NCBI GenBank assembly: GCA_030685235.1
Contig: MU839179.1
Location: 1-64,000 of the forward strand
Reading direction: 5' to 3'
DNA length: 64,000 nucleotides
Source: Copromyces sp. CBS 386.78
Lineage: Eukaryota > Ascomycota > Sordariomycetes > Sordariales > Sordariaceae
Notes under the pieces: model-generated
Seen by the model: only the letters and a program-made list of their open reading frames with translations
What the model was told of the DNA's origin: nothing
The model's database searches: none
Made by a program: the position numbers and the translations under genes
Part shown: in pieces, positions 40,764 to 53,139 of the stretch
Layout of the letters: each line of letters begins with the position of its first letter
Position numbering within the stretch: the stretch's first letter is position 1

Positions 40764-41130
40764 ATAGCCAATCGCTGACAGCCGTGACAATCGCTGGCAA
40801 TTGACAGCAATTGAGTAATTCAATTAAGCGACTCAATTGAGCGATGTGCGATCGTGCGATGTGCGACCGTGCCGCTAACTGCCCTGTAAAGTGCGCTGTA
40901 AAATGCCCTATAAAGTGCGATATGGGGGTGCGTATCTGGTCTGGGCACTGGGCTGCGGTCTGATGTCACGCATGAAAGAATGATATTGCCCAGATTTCTG
41001 GGCGAAATTTTCGAAAGAATACATGTGACATCTGTGGCCGCGCGAGGGTTAGGGATATGTGTGAGGAAAAAAGTGGATCACCATTCAAATAGACATTCGT
41101 GACCGTGCGAATAGACTTTCTCTATAATAA

Positions 41131-42310
41131 TACTTATAACAAAGGCCGAAAGGAAATTATAAAGAATGCCTACTTCTAGTATACAATAAATAACTATATA
41201 TATATAAATAAAATAAAAAATCGCCTATTAGAAATCCTAAAGTAAATATAATAAATTAACGAATCTTTTCCACTATAATACCACTAATAAATTTACGGTC
41301 TTTAAATATTTAAAGCTACCCGTATCTTTTTTATCGAAATTAATTAAAAGGGGATAAAGATTAACTACTCCGTACGCCCTAATAAATATCTTCGTCTATA
41401 GGAGGAGGGTAATTATTAAAAAATATATAATTAAATTAAAAATAAAGAATAGGTCGAAAAAATAATAGTCCGACAATAAATAAAAACTATTTACAATATT
41501 CTATAAATTAAATAATAAAAAAGAAATCGTATAATACTAAATATAAAGTAATAATTCTATTATTATATTCAAAACTACTACTTCTTTAAATTTAAAACCA
41601 AACTAAAATATTAAAATAAACTAAAATACCCTAATAATTATATAATAATAATTAATAGGATAATTCGCTTCGAAAAAATAAAAGATTTAAAAACTTTTTA
41701 TAATCTCCCTAATTAAATTAAATTAAAATAGAAACCTATACGACAATAATCAATTAAAAAAGGACTAACTTATAATCTATAGGAAATCCTTACCCAAAAT
41801 TTATTAAATATACAAATCTCTTTACCGCATTAAAACATACTTTAACCCATTTAATTCCCAAATATAACCAATCCCCCCACCACCCTTCAAATAAAATAAA
41901 ATAAAGAAAACCGTAAAAAAAATCCTAAAAAAAATATCTAATTTACTATAATTAAAAAAATTTTTACCAACCATTTCGTACTCCTAATAAAAATAAAGGC
42001 AAATAGAAATTTCTACGTAATAAATTAGGTCGAGAAGGATAAATACAAATTAGAATATAAATACTCTCCTTCCTTTAATATTAAATAGTATTTAAATATC
42101 TTCGCGCCCGAATAATTTATTTTTAAAACTCTAAGAGCGACTATATATTAATATCTAAGCGAAATTAAAATAATCCAAGCCTAAGAATATAAAGCGGCGA
42201 AGACCCGAAAATACAAAGCGCGATTAAAGGAAAGGAAAAAATTAGCCGAATAGAAGCGCAAAAAAAGAGATCGGTAGAAATAAAAGGAAATTAATATCGG
42301 ATCCGCTACT
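41131..42310 (+). pseudogene. F second ORF relic, C-terminal part (unknown product)
   Basis: A plus-strand frame, broken mainly at possible former Gln/Trp codons, contains FKYLKLPVSFLSKLIKRG and RLTTPYALINIFVYRRR. It ends in a Lys/Arg-rich, likely coiled-coil tail (KARLKERKKLAEQKRKKR) at about 42,190-42,275. It could continue a frame readable at 33,900-34,590 (for example KLITDLLYKIILEFPKDK) once element C is removed. I do not recognise the protein. In such biased sequence, open frames alone are weak evidence. Confidence 0.4.
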
Positions 42311-42393
42311 TTTATAATAAATTTATAACGTTTATCCTATTTTTCTTTTAATAAATCTACAAGAAAGACCTATTATAAATTCAAAGGGAAATT

Positions 42394-42957
42394 TAATTTA
42401 AAGAATTTTTTCACGTTTTTTCTTTAATTAAAAACTATAAAATTATCAACGGAATAAAGTAATTTATTATAAGTAGGAGCAAATCAATTATTTAATTAAG
42501 TACTATTAATTATAAATTTAAACTTTAAAAATAAAAAGAAAAGGAATTTCCTTCGAAATTTAGGAAGAAAAATAAGCAATTTAAATTAAATAATACTCCT
42601 TCTTAAAAAAATATATTCGAATTCTAATCCTGAATTCGTTTTCCCCTATTAAATTTATTCTTCCTTTACTTTATAATCCCCTCTTAAAAAAATTAACGTT
42701 TAAATTTACTCCTTCAACCTCTCTTAAGGATCTATTAGAGTATAATATTTTAATATTAACTCTAATCTCCTCTAAGTAGTCGATAGTTAGTATATAAAGA
42801 TCTCCTCATCTTCATTTTACAAATAGGATCTATTTCATAGCAGATCTACTCTCCTCTTTAAAGTATTGATTCTTATAATCTTTACGTTAATTGAATTAGT
42901 TTTTCTGTGGTAGGGAGCTGGGTTCTCTTCCTATGTGGTATTTTCCACTCCAAATCA
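42394..42957 (+). repeat. F 3' LTR
   Basis: 564 bp. The last 200 bp are close to unmutated, ending CCACTCCAAATCA. GTAT follows as the target duplication. Confidence 0.9.
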
Positions 42958-45026
42958 GTATAAAATATAATTAAGGTAGTCGGTTCTAATACTTTAATTG
43001 TAGACCCCGCTCTCAATACTATTAAAAACAATACTACCCTAGATCCCGCCCTAATTATAGATACTATTACCGAAACTATTAAACGGACTAAATTTACTAT
43101 TTACTATACTATAGCTGGCTAACGGAAATCCAACCCCTATTATTATATTATAATACGTAAAATATACTTTTCGAACGAATTAATTAACTTTATAGATATT
43201 AAAGATATAACGGCCGCTAATTTTAGTTAACTATACGAAAAATATTATTTATAAATATTCTATACTTTATACGTAGAATTCTATAAAATTTTAAAAGAGG
43301 TTAGGGCGGAGGAAGAGGCCCGGGTTAAAGAAGTAGAAGGGGGCGCCCTAAAATTTAAAGAATATAAAAATAATAAAAATATTATTAATAAAAGGGTAAA
43401 GATAGGAATTAAATACAATTATAATATACCTGCCGGATTAGCGAACTTTATTTTAGAAATAGAATAAGAGATTTAAGATAATAACAACGCTAAGTATAAG
43501 AAATTACTAAATAAACATTACTATTTATAGATTAATACCTACGCTAGCAAGGGTTTTAAGGTAGCTATTCGGGTAGTAAAGATTACTAAATATATTTACT
43601 TTAGTAGTAATATAAACGAAGACTTCGAACGATATAAAATTATTAAATTTACTACTAATATTATAAAGGAAAATATAGTTAAATTTTACGAAAAGGCTAA
43701 TAAGCTGCCTAAAACCAACATTTAAATTGAAAAGAAATTTCTTAAATAATATTAGAATTACTTTAACGTTTTTAAATTTTATAATACTATAATTTTACCC
43801 CCCTACCGTTTTTACAATTTTAAAATCGAGTTCCGCCCGGGAAAATAAACGCCCTATATTAAATTAAGGGTATTTAACCTCGACGAATTGAATATAATTA
43901 AAAAATAAATTAATAACAATTTTTATAATAAATTTATCTACCCTTCGTAATTAAAGGCCGCTTCCTAAATCCTATTAATATAAAAGTTAGGCGGAGGTAT
44001 TAGGATTTATATAAATTATAGGAGGATTAATAACATTATTCTTAAAAGCCGTTACCCATTCCTTTTAATTAAAGAAACCTTTAACGCTATTTATAAAGTA
44101 AAGATTTTTATTAAATTAAATATTATTACCGCTTTTAACCGTATTCGTATTATAAAAAAATACAAATAATTAATAGTGTTTATTACCTACTTTGGCCTAT
44201 TTAAATTATTTATTTGTCCTTTCGGCTTATAAAGAGCGCTTAATATATTCTAGAACTATATTAATAATATTTTATATAATATTTTAAATATTTATATAAC
44301 CGCTTACTTAAATAATATCCTTATTTTTTCGGATAACGAGGAAGAGTATTAAAAATATATAAATAATATTCTTACCCGCTTAAAAAAGGCCGGCCTATAA
44401 GTTAATATTAATAAAAACGAATTTTATATTAAAAAAACTAAATATTTTAAATTAATTATTATATTTAACGGTATTGAAATAGATTTAATAAAGGTTAAGG
44501 CTATTATAAACTAGTAACCCCTAACATTAAAGAAATTTATATAGAGTTTCTTAGGATTTACTAACTTCTATTATTATTTTATTAAAAGTTTTTTAATAAT
44601 AGCGGTACTATTATATAATTTTACAAAAAAGGATATAGAATAGTTATAAATTATAATATAGTAATCCGCTTTTAAAACCCTAAAGGCCGTATTTACTAGT
44701 AGCCTAACTTTACAGATCTACGACTAGTCTAAAAAAACGGTCGTTGAGACCGATACTTCGAATTAGGCTTTTAAAAGCACCCTTTCCTAATATAGGGATA
44801 ATAGCGAATTCTACTTAGTTACGTACTTTTTAACATAGTATTTAGTAATAGAATATAATTATAATATTTACAATAAGGAATTCCTCGCTATCGTTAAAAT
44901 ATTAAAAGAGTAGCGCCTAAAATTAGAAGGCGCCTAGTAACCTTTTAATATTATTATAAATTATAAGAATTTAAAGACTTTTATAATAAATAAGCAGCTT
45001 ATACCCTACTATATATAATAATTATA

Positions 45027-45841
45027 TTATTATTTGTCTTATTACGTTAACTAGTTTAATTAGTCTACCTAATAGGTATGCGGTGCTGCTTCCGTTCTAA
45101 TCTAGAGGAAAAACCGTGTTATTAAAATCCGGGTAAAAACCTCCAGCTCCTTCCTTTAATCCTAACCCTATTCCCTGCTTTTATCCCGTCTTACTACGGG
45201 AGCCCGGGAGGATATCGGATTCTTCTAAGTTCGTCTTCTACTTTGGATAGCTATCGCTATTCTTAGTAGAACTCTCGGTTACTTCTAATTAGTTACCTCA
45301 CTTCCCTACCTGGACTAGTTGCTTCGGTAGCGGGTATTACATCTCTCTTTTATCCTATCTTTAAGGTATCGAAGGTAGGGAGGCGGGGTCTTATTTCTTT
45401 AGGCGTTTCTTCGCCGATACGGCCTCTATCGGCTATATATGCCGGGGATATACTTAAAGATTGGGAATTGTAAGATAGCTAATTGGTCGATATTGTACGG
45501 CCGGGCGGGTTCTAAATTCTAATACCGAACTAGTACCGTAGCTCCGGAATGGATTTTACGGGTAGGGTTCCAATTCCAAGACCCTATTAGTCGATACGGA
45601 GAGAGAGGCCGTTATCTTCGAGTAGGGATGAGATTTATACGTACCTAGTCACGTAGTGCCAGGGTTTTGGACTAGGCGGGGCCCTTATATTTTTAACGCT
45701 ATATTTAATAGAGATAGTGGGGAAGATTTCTATCCGAAAAGATCGGATGGAAGGGAGGGGAGCGGGATTCGAACCTACAACCTCTCGAAAGATTTCGAAA
45801 GGGAAACCAAGCCTAGATCTTCCCAACTGAGCTATCCCCCC
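45027..45841 (-). mobile_element. tRNA-headed SINE-like retroposon (815 bp)
   Basis: A GC-normal, RIP-free insertion is flanked by a perfect 13-bp duplication, TATAATAATTATA (45,014-45,026 and 45,842-45,854). On the minus strand it begins with a tRNA-like head (GGGGGGATAGCTCAGTTGGG), has Pol III A and B boxes, continues with an approximately 700-bp body of no recognised coding content, and ends in an AT-rich tail (GTAATAAGACAAATAATAA). A long A/T-only duplication, a Pol III head and an AT tail fit target-primed insertion by a LINE partner. Most SINEs are shorter, so this may be a composite. Confidence 0.82.
45753..45841 (-). ncRNA. tRNA-like head of the SINE (A box, B box, paired acceptor stem)
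   Basis: Read on the minus strand, the A box TAGCTCAGTTGG (45,823-45,834) and B box GGTTCGAATCC (45,765-45,775) both match consensus. The 5' GGGGGGA can pair with TCCCCTC downstream of the T-arm. The D stem and T stem have mismatches, and the anticodon region is too long for a plain tRNA (about 89 nt in all), possibly an intron or degeneration. It is unlikely to be a working tRNA gene. Confidence 0.7.
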
Positions 45842-46417
45842 TATAATAATTATAATTTCTATTATAATTTAATTTCTTAATCCTCTATATATTAAGGTTA
45901 TAAAATTTTTACCCCAATATATTAAATAGGAAGTTAGAAGATATACTTCTAAATATAAATAATTATTATTTAAAGGCAAAAAACCGTAAATTTATCGACC
46001 CCGCCTACTTTAAGGAAGGTTACTTCTCCCTATTAATTATAATTACTAGCGACTTCGATTTTAATAAGGAAGTATTCCTACCATTATTAAATACTTTAAA
46101 AAAACCGAATAAATTAACTAACGATATTATTAACGAAAATTATAATTAATTAACTTTAATATAGGAAGTTGTTAACTATTTGAAGGATTTAAATTATACT
46201 AAATAGCGTCCCTATATTAAGAAGAAATTTAAAGTCGTTTTCGCCGAATATTCTATAGTAAGAAGTAGGGCTTACTATAGAAGGAGGGTATTCATCGACT
46301 TTAATAATACCGCTACTTATTTATTATTAATTTACTATACTTATTTATCATTAACGGCCGGCTATTTAAATAGGGATAAGATATAAGTATAAATAAACGA
46401 ATATTAATATTAATTAG

Positions 46418-46628
46418 TATAACGGGGACAGTACGGTTGATACGGGTGCTGGTCGTATAGTTTAATTGAGGTTTTATAAAGAGGAGAAAAGTCTGTCTAA
46501 GGCGGATCCACCGGAGGTACGAAGTTTTAAAGGGGGCTACGTAAATATAACTATAAAAACAGCTACGGCGTAATAGATCTAATCGTAAAGACTAAAGCGC
46601 TACAACCCCAGGCTCTAGCCCTATAATA
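46418..46628 (-). repeat. G2 3' LTR
   Basis: 211 bp, only moderately mutated, with ends TGTAACGGGG and CCCTATAACA (plus-strand view). It matches the G1 LTRs in inverse orientation. Confidence 0.93.
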
Positions 46629-47799
46629 TTACCTCCCTCCTTCCCTCTCTCCCTTTCCCTCTTACCCTACTATCTCGTCGTAGCCGTATAATACTTACCT
46701 TCTATCTTTTCGCTAACCGAAAAACTTATTAAATAGCAATCGTTTTTACCTATAGGCTTCTAATAAGATAAGTAGCCGTATATATAATTATACTTAGGAA
46801 ATCTATTTATAAAAACCCCTTTCTTCCCTAGCTTCTTCCCCTCTCCCTTTCTCTTCCCTTCCTTATTTACCGTTTAATTACTAAAGTAAATACTATTCCT
46901 TAATCCCTTTAACTATTTACGAATATTTATATATATAAATACCCCGCTTAACCTCCTCCGAATTTAAATTCTCCCCCTTCTTTAGCGTATATTCTTCCCT
47001 TTCGCCGTACTCGCTTTAATCTCCTTTACGCCCCTCCCCGCCTACCTTTATTAACTATAGTTGCAATAATAGTATTACTATTATTCCTAGCGCCGTTAAA
47101 ATTCTTAAGAAGTTTATTAAAAAGTATTATAAATTAGTAAATATTCTTTATCGTCTTTTGCCCTAACCGTTCGTTAACCGACTATATTCTTTCGCAAAAT
47201 AAATACAAACCCTTTATAATCTTTTATATTTCGTACCTTAATATTAAATATAATTATATTATTAAATTTAATATCGCTTTATACCTTTTTTACTATAATA
47301 ATAATAAAAAATACAATTACGCCTCCCCCCTCATTTAATAATTTACTACCGTTTAATAGGCAGCGGAACCTAAATAGGAGGGGAAAGTGCATATTTATAT
47401 ACGCCGGAGTCTCGCTATTTAACGTAATATAACTAAATTTTTAAAGGACTGGGTCATCGACTAATAAATTTTATCCCCTCTATTTCAAATTTACTAAATA
47501 AATAAAATTAATAATAATTAAGTATAAATATAACTAGTTATTAGATTTCCCTAACCCTAGGGTCGCTATTCCTACTATTCTAACTTATACTACTACTCTT
47601 ATTGTTGCCCCCGCTTCCGTTTGTATACTATTCCCGGATTATATTACCCCTTTCTATTTTACTATTTGCCCTACCGCCCGCCCCGCCGTTATATTTATTA
47701 TTAATAGCGTTGTTAAATTAATTATTCGTTTAAAGGACTACGAGCGGAGGATTTTAGAATTAGAGGCCGAAGGTTGTCGCCTTTGTAAAATTCCGAAGA

Positions 47800-50700
47800 A
47801 ATAATAGTTTTAAAATTTAAAATAGAAATTCTTAGTAATTTATCTCGTTTACTAACCTTATTTTATTATTATTACCGGCGTTATTACTTTATATATTCTA
47901 TAATATAGTAATTTGCTACCTTATTATTAACGTTTATTAAGTTATATTCTATTTTAAAACGATTTAAGGCGGTTATATTAACGAATTTTTCTAAAGGTTC
48001 TTATATTTATTAAACCTATCCTTCCCAATTAACCAAGAATATTCTACGACCCTTAACGGTCTTTATATAGAGGATTTCCTTTATTATATACTCTTTTTTA
48101 CTATCGATTATAATAGCCGGCGGCTAGGAATTAATAGTAACCTACTTTAATAGCGGGTTATTTCTAATTCTTTTAAATAAATTAATATAAAATTTATTAA
48201 ATACCTTCGAAGAAAGGTCGGAGAACTCTACTATAAATAGATTGAAAATTCGTAATACTATATATTTAGCGTAGACCTAATTGAGCTTTTTCTTTAGGCG
48301 TACTATAAAGAAATTTTTAAAGTTAAACTAAACTTTATCTCCTATTTTAAAGATTTCTATAGGCTCTCTCTTATAATTAGTAAAATATTCCTACTTTTAA
48401 ATAGATACGACTATTGTCGCTTAATATAGATCTATAATTTATTATAATATAGAAACGAAATCGCTAGCCCTCGTATACGGATCTTTAAATTCTATTTTTA
48501 TAGGGGGTATTACGAAGGCTATTAATAATTATAAGTAGTAGCTATAAGTAGCGAAAAAGGGAAATATTCCGATTATAGTACTAATTCGATTATTAATCGC
48601 CAATTGGGCGGCCGGATACCAATAATCCTAATTATTCTAAACGTAATTAATAAAGATTTTTAAGAATATTTAGACCTCTTAATTTATCTTTTCGGGACCG
48701 CCGTCTATCTATAGGTAGAAGGCAATACTTAATAGCTATTCAATCCTTAGGAAATCGTAGAAACGCTTTTAGAAACGGCTAATTTAATTCGTACCTCTAT
48801 TATTAATAATAGAGCGTAGCCAGCCGTAATATTTTATAAAATAATAGAGAAACGCTTCTATAATTACTTTTATTTCTATAAATAAAATAGGTTTAAGGAT
48901 TACTATTTTACTAAGCCTATCTTTAATAATAAGAAGGCTAGTATAGCTTCCTATAGAGGGGAGATTAGTAATAAAATTTATCTAAATTTTTCTAAAGAAT
49001 TAGTCAAGGATAGGGAAGGGTTTTAGCAGCCCCTTTTTCTAATCTCTCTAATACTTTACCTTACCGTACGTATTATAATTAATTAAGAATCGACGGATAT
49101 AAATACTTATTAACGGCTAGTAGAAATCTTTATTTATAATATAAATAGTACCTTCTCTTCTAAAGTAGCCTAAAGCTTTCGAATTATAAGTCTCTTAAAT
49201 AACGCAAATACGAAGAACGTTCTTCTCTAAATCTTCTAGGGATATATAGAAAATAGCCGCTTTTATAATTATAGAAGCGCCGGGAATCTAGATACGCCTT
49301 CTATAATAGAATTTACCTAGCTTATTAATCGTATATTCGCCGAATTATACTTTTAAACCTTATATTAATATTAGGAGGGTCTTATTTTCGTTAATAATTA
49401 TTTAGCGGACTATTTAATAAACTTCGTCTTCTTAAGAGAATTTATTATAGAACTATTATAAATCCGGATTTTTAAATACTTTTACGCCCCCCCTTATAAT
49501 AGTAGTAAGTACTATACGAATATAATTTTTAAAGGCAGCCTTAGGGATAAACTATATATCCTTCGCTTTAACGTCTACACTATTAAATTTATTTTAATTT
49601 TAACGAAATAGAACGTCTAAGACTATAGCGAATTTATCCGGGCGGTAAAGGATTTCGAAATTAAAATAGGAGAGAAATTCGGCCTATTATACTTAGCGTT
49701 TAAAAAGTTAACGCTTCTCTATAAAATATTTAAAATTATAATAATCTATTACTATTACGAATTTTTTATAATTACGAAGTTCGGCCGATTATTCTTCTAT
49801 ATATTTAATAACGGTTAATATTTTTTTATTATAAATAAGGTAATTACGTTCGGCGGGTATTAATTTTTATAAATAATAAGCAATAGCGGTTTTCTAACTA
49901 TCTTTTTCTTAAGTAAGTACGCTACCGAAATTATAACCGTTATAATCTATTTCGAAAAAAGTAGGGAAATTTGGATTCTACTAGGTAAAAATAGGAACTT
50001 TTATAAATAATTACTTTAATTTTTTAAAAGCCTTATCGTACTCTTTAATTTATTTAAAAGGGACCCCCTTACCCGTAAGCGCAATCAACGGTCCTATTAT
50101 AAAGGAGAAGGCTTTAATAAATATTTAGTAATAATTAATAAACTTTAAGAAGCTCCTTACCCCTTTTTAAAACGTAGGTACTTCCTACTCTATAATCGCT
50201 TTAATCTTCTCCGAATTTACTTAAATACCGACGCTTACGATTATAATAAAACCGAAATATTTTAACGCTCTTAATAGTAAACTTATATTTCTTCGGGTCG
50301 AAATAAAGACTTACGATTATTATATATTCTACAACCTTATATACTTTAACTATTTAATCGGCCTTCGAATTAGAAGAGAAGACTAATATATCGTCTATAT
50401 AAGCGGAAGTAAATTTATTAAAGTAATTACCTAAAATATTATTAATATACTATTAAAACGTTGTAAGTATATTATATAGTCTAAACAGTATTACCATCTA
50501 TTTAAATAACTTATAGCGGTATTTAAACGCTATTTTACCTTCTTCGCCCTCTATTATACGGATTTTATAGAAAACCTATACTACGTCTATTTTAGTAAGC
50601 TATTTAGCCTTAACAATAATTTTAAAAATTTTTTTAATTAGCGGTAAAGAATAGCGGTCTATTTTAATAATAGCGTTAAAAATTCTATAATTATAATAAA

Positions 50701-52900
50701 AGCGTAGACTATTATTAAACTTTCTAATAAAAAATACTAATATAGCCGTAGGGGAGTTGTTAATATAAATAAACCTTTTATTTATAAAGTCTCTAATTAT
50801 TTTCTTTAATATTAAAAACTCTTTTCGAAATATATTATAGAAGTAACTTATAGGTAGCGGGAATTCCTAACCGGTTTCGTCCTTTTTAATTTCAATTTTA
50901 TAATTAATATTTGGGCGATAAGGGTTAAATTTATTGGCTTTAAACTATTTCTAAACGAATAAAAAATTATAGAATTTTATAGGGATATATTTTCGTAACT
51001 CCTCCTCTAATAAATTAATTTTCGGTTTAAAAGCCTTTTCGATATTTCGTAGGCTAATCGAAAATATTATTAATTCTACGGCTCTCCGGCTATTCCGTTT
51101 CCGGATCCGATTTATAATAATTATAAATATAGTCGCTATATAGTAAACGGCCTCTTTAATTTCCCTTTCTCTAAAGGATAAACCCTTTAGGGAATACCCG
51201 AGGTACGGTATTTAATAACCGGCTACCCCGTACTAGAATCTATATTTATAGGGGATAGAATAGGCTTTTATCGCTATTAATTATAATTTTCTTAAAATAA
51301 CCGGGAATTCTAATTGTAAAATAATATAAACGTAAATTATAGAATTATAATTGTAAATATCTACTTTAAAATATACTATCCCCTTAATTTTAATTCCTTT
51401 TATTTCGGCGGACGCTCCTCTAACTACCCTCTTAAATATAGAGATTACGGGAATCTTCAACTATTCGACAACCTTTTCACTAATTACAGCATAGTACTAA
51501 CAACCTTTATAAACGAAGGTATAGAAACGATCTTTATTATTAATAATTATAGGTATTTTTATAATATTTATTTCTATAGGATTTAGGAAGCTCTCTACTC
51601 CCGTCTCCTTACTTAATACTCTAGAGCGCTCCTTTATTCGATTATATAAGGGAACTACTCTTTTTCCGATTCGTTAACGGTAGAATAATCGTCGTTATTA
51701 CTATCCTCTAGCATTAACTGTACCTTAAGCTTAATTTTAGTAGCCTTAACGCCAATAATAACGGAACGCTAAATAAGCAAATACTTATAATTGCTAATTA
51801 TATATCTATTCGCTCTATATTGTAAGTAGAGGCCTTGAGCACAGCGCTTATCTTTTTCCTTTATAGAAACCTATTTAGCACGCTTTTTATCCTTATTATT
51901 CTTCGTTTTCATATACCCTATCGTTATAAAGGTATTACTATCTATATTTTTAAGGAGGGTAGCTAGGGCGGCTTAAGCGCTTTAATAGCAGGAAAGCGAA
52001 TTCTAACGGGAATTACAATTATTACGAAGAGTATACCCCGGGAAGATCTTATTATTCTTATACTTATATATAATATCCTTTAATTATTTAACGTAAAAGG
52101 AATAAATTTAAAGTATACGAATAAAAATTAATTAATTATAGAAACCTATAAATACCGAAGTTTCTAATTAGGCGAATTTAGAATCGTCTTCCTAAACGAA
52201 ATTACTAACTTTAATAAAATTAGTTTTAAAAGTAAGGAATTATTGGGATAAAGTTTAATTATTTCTCTAGCAAACGGATTATAAGCGGGTAAATACAAAG
52301 CGCTTCTTATTCTTATTATTAAAGACCTTTTTTAACTAATTAAAAAAATCCTTAGAATTATAAATTCCGTTCGCTCTTCTTTAACGTTAGAAGGCTTCTA
52401 CTATAAATATTTTATCGGCGGGGAAGGTATTTAATAATATTAACTATTTAAATTTATTATTAATAATAGCCCCGGCAGCTTTCTCTTCTTTATAAGTAAA
52501 CTTTAGTCGAATTATATAGAGATTAAAGGAGGCGGCGGTACTATCCTACTTCGGTTAGCGGATATTCTTATACTTAGAATTGTACGACGGAGCAATTTCT
52601 TCGGTACTAATTAGGGCGCTTAAATTAATAGTAATTATTATAGGGTATTATATACTTTAGGAAGTAGAGCTAATTATAGTTTTAATAGCGGCAGAGAATT
52701 TATTATTAGTGAAAATCTCTATAGCGAAGGCTCTTTTATTTATAAGGACGCAAAAGCGCTTATTTTTAAAATATTTAGCTTTTACAATAGTAATAGCCTA
52801 TTATTCGATAGTAGTAGTATTAGCAACTACGACGAAATCGATAAGTAGCCTTTTTACATTTAATTATACTAGTAGCGCCGGTCTATTTTATTCTATTAAG
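47800..52900 (-). pseudogene. G2 gag-pol relic
   Basis: Read on the minus strand, a zinc knuckle at about 51,784-51,833 reads LYLQYRANRYIISNYK, with all CCHC ligands now Tyr. The RT box near 50,376-50,407 reads YIDDILVFSSNSKAD, with both catalytic Asp residues intact. Integrase lies between about 47,900 and 49,200. Many stops elsewhere make it inactive. Positions 46,629-47,800 are post-pol sequence matching 59,900-60,700 of G1 in inverse orientation. Confidence 0.75.
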
Positions 52901-52923
52901 TCTATTGTTTTAATAGAACCTAA

Positions 52924-53134
52924 TATAATGGGGATAGTACAATTAATACGGGTACTAGTCGTATAATTTAATTAAAGTTCTATAAAGAAGAGAAAAATCT
53001 ATTTAAGGCGGATCTACCGGAGGTACGAAGTTTTAAAGGGGGCTACGCGAATATAACTACGGAGACAGCTACAGCGTAATAGCTCTAATCGTAAAGACTA
53101 GAGCGCTACAACCCCGGGCTCTAGCCCCATAACA
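52924..53134 (-). repeat. G2 5' LTR
   Basis: 211 bp, equal to its partner, followed by ATTAG on the plus strand. Confidence 0.93.
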
Positions 53135-53139
53135 ATTAG

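Larger units (their letters stand above)
34594..41122. mobile_element. Element C, DNA transposon split by a Copia element (about 775 bp net)
   Basis: The ends mirror each other: GAGAAAGTCTATTCGCAC then a second unit, ACGAATGTCTATTTGAAC, then ATCCACTTTT. A perfect 8-bp duplication, TATAATAA, lies at 34,586-34,593 and 41,123-41,130. Removing the Copia insertion with one duplication copy leaves about 775 bp. A minisatellite fills the left part; the right part (40,769-41,122) is unmutated unique-looking sequence. No transposase is present. Confidence 0.92.
12524..42957 (+). mobile_element. F, very large Ty3/Gypsy element (about 14.8 kb net)
   Basis: Direct LTRs of 564 bp at 12,524-13,087 and 42,394-42,957 have ends that form an inverted repeat (TGATTTGG...CCAAATCA, the left tip RIP-altered to TAATTTAG). 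The target duplication is 4 bp, GTAT (12,520-12,523 and 42,958-42,961). It is split by the TRIM-Gypsy composite, element B and element C. Without these it is about 14.8 kb, roughly twice the usual Gypsy size. Gag-pol ends near 30,110, leaving about 5.7 kb of further internal sequence. Confidence 0.88.
42962..46412 (+). pseudogene. H pol relic, first part (RT, RNase H), split by SINE and G2
   Basis: RT lies at about 43,950-44,700, with GGGIRIYINYRRINN and YLNNILIFSDNEEEY at about 44,306-44,350 (YLDD to YLNN), then RLKKAGLQVNINKNEFYIKK. RNase H starts near 44,700. The SINE at 45,027-45,841 interrupts it; joining the flanks across one duplication copy restores KQLIPYYI, two stops at expected Trp positions, and FLL-stop-FNF, the conserved end of the Gypsy RNase H region. 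The sequence continues to 46,412, where G2 is inserted. Confidence 0.78.
46418..53134 (-). mobile_element. G2, Ty3/Gypsy element, uninterrupted second copy of the G family (6,717 bp)
   Basis: The 211-bp LTRs (46,418-46,628 and 52,924-53,134) are flanked by ATTAG (46,413-46,417 and 53,135-53,139). Coding runs on the minus strand, inverted relative to G1. A purine-rich GGAGGGAGGTAA precedes the minus-strand 3' LTR, as in G1. It is inserted in the H pol relic ahead of integrase. Confidence 0.93.

Noticed and set aside
45656..45880. Protein-coding frame over the SINE head
   Set aside because: It overlaps the antisense of the tRNA-like head and crosses the insertion boundary into H.
52709..52966. 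85-codon plus-strand frame ending in the G2 LTR
   Set aside because: Antisense to the G2 gag side and crosses into the LTR; composition fits chance.
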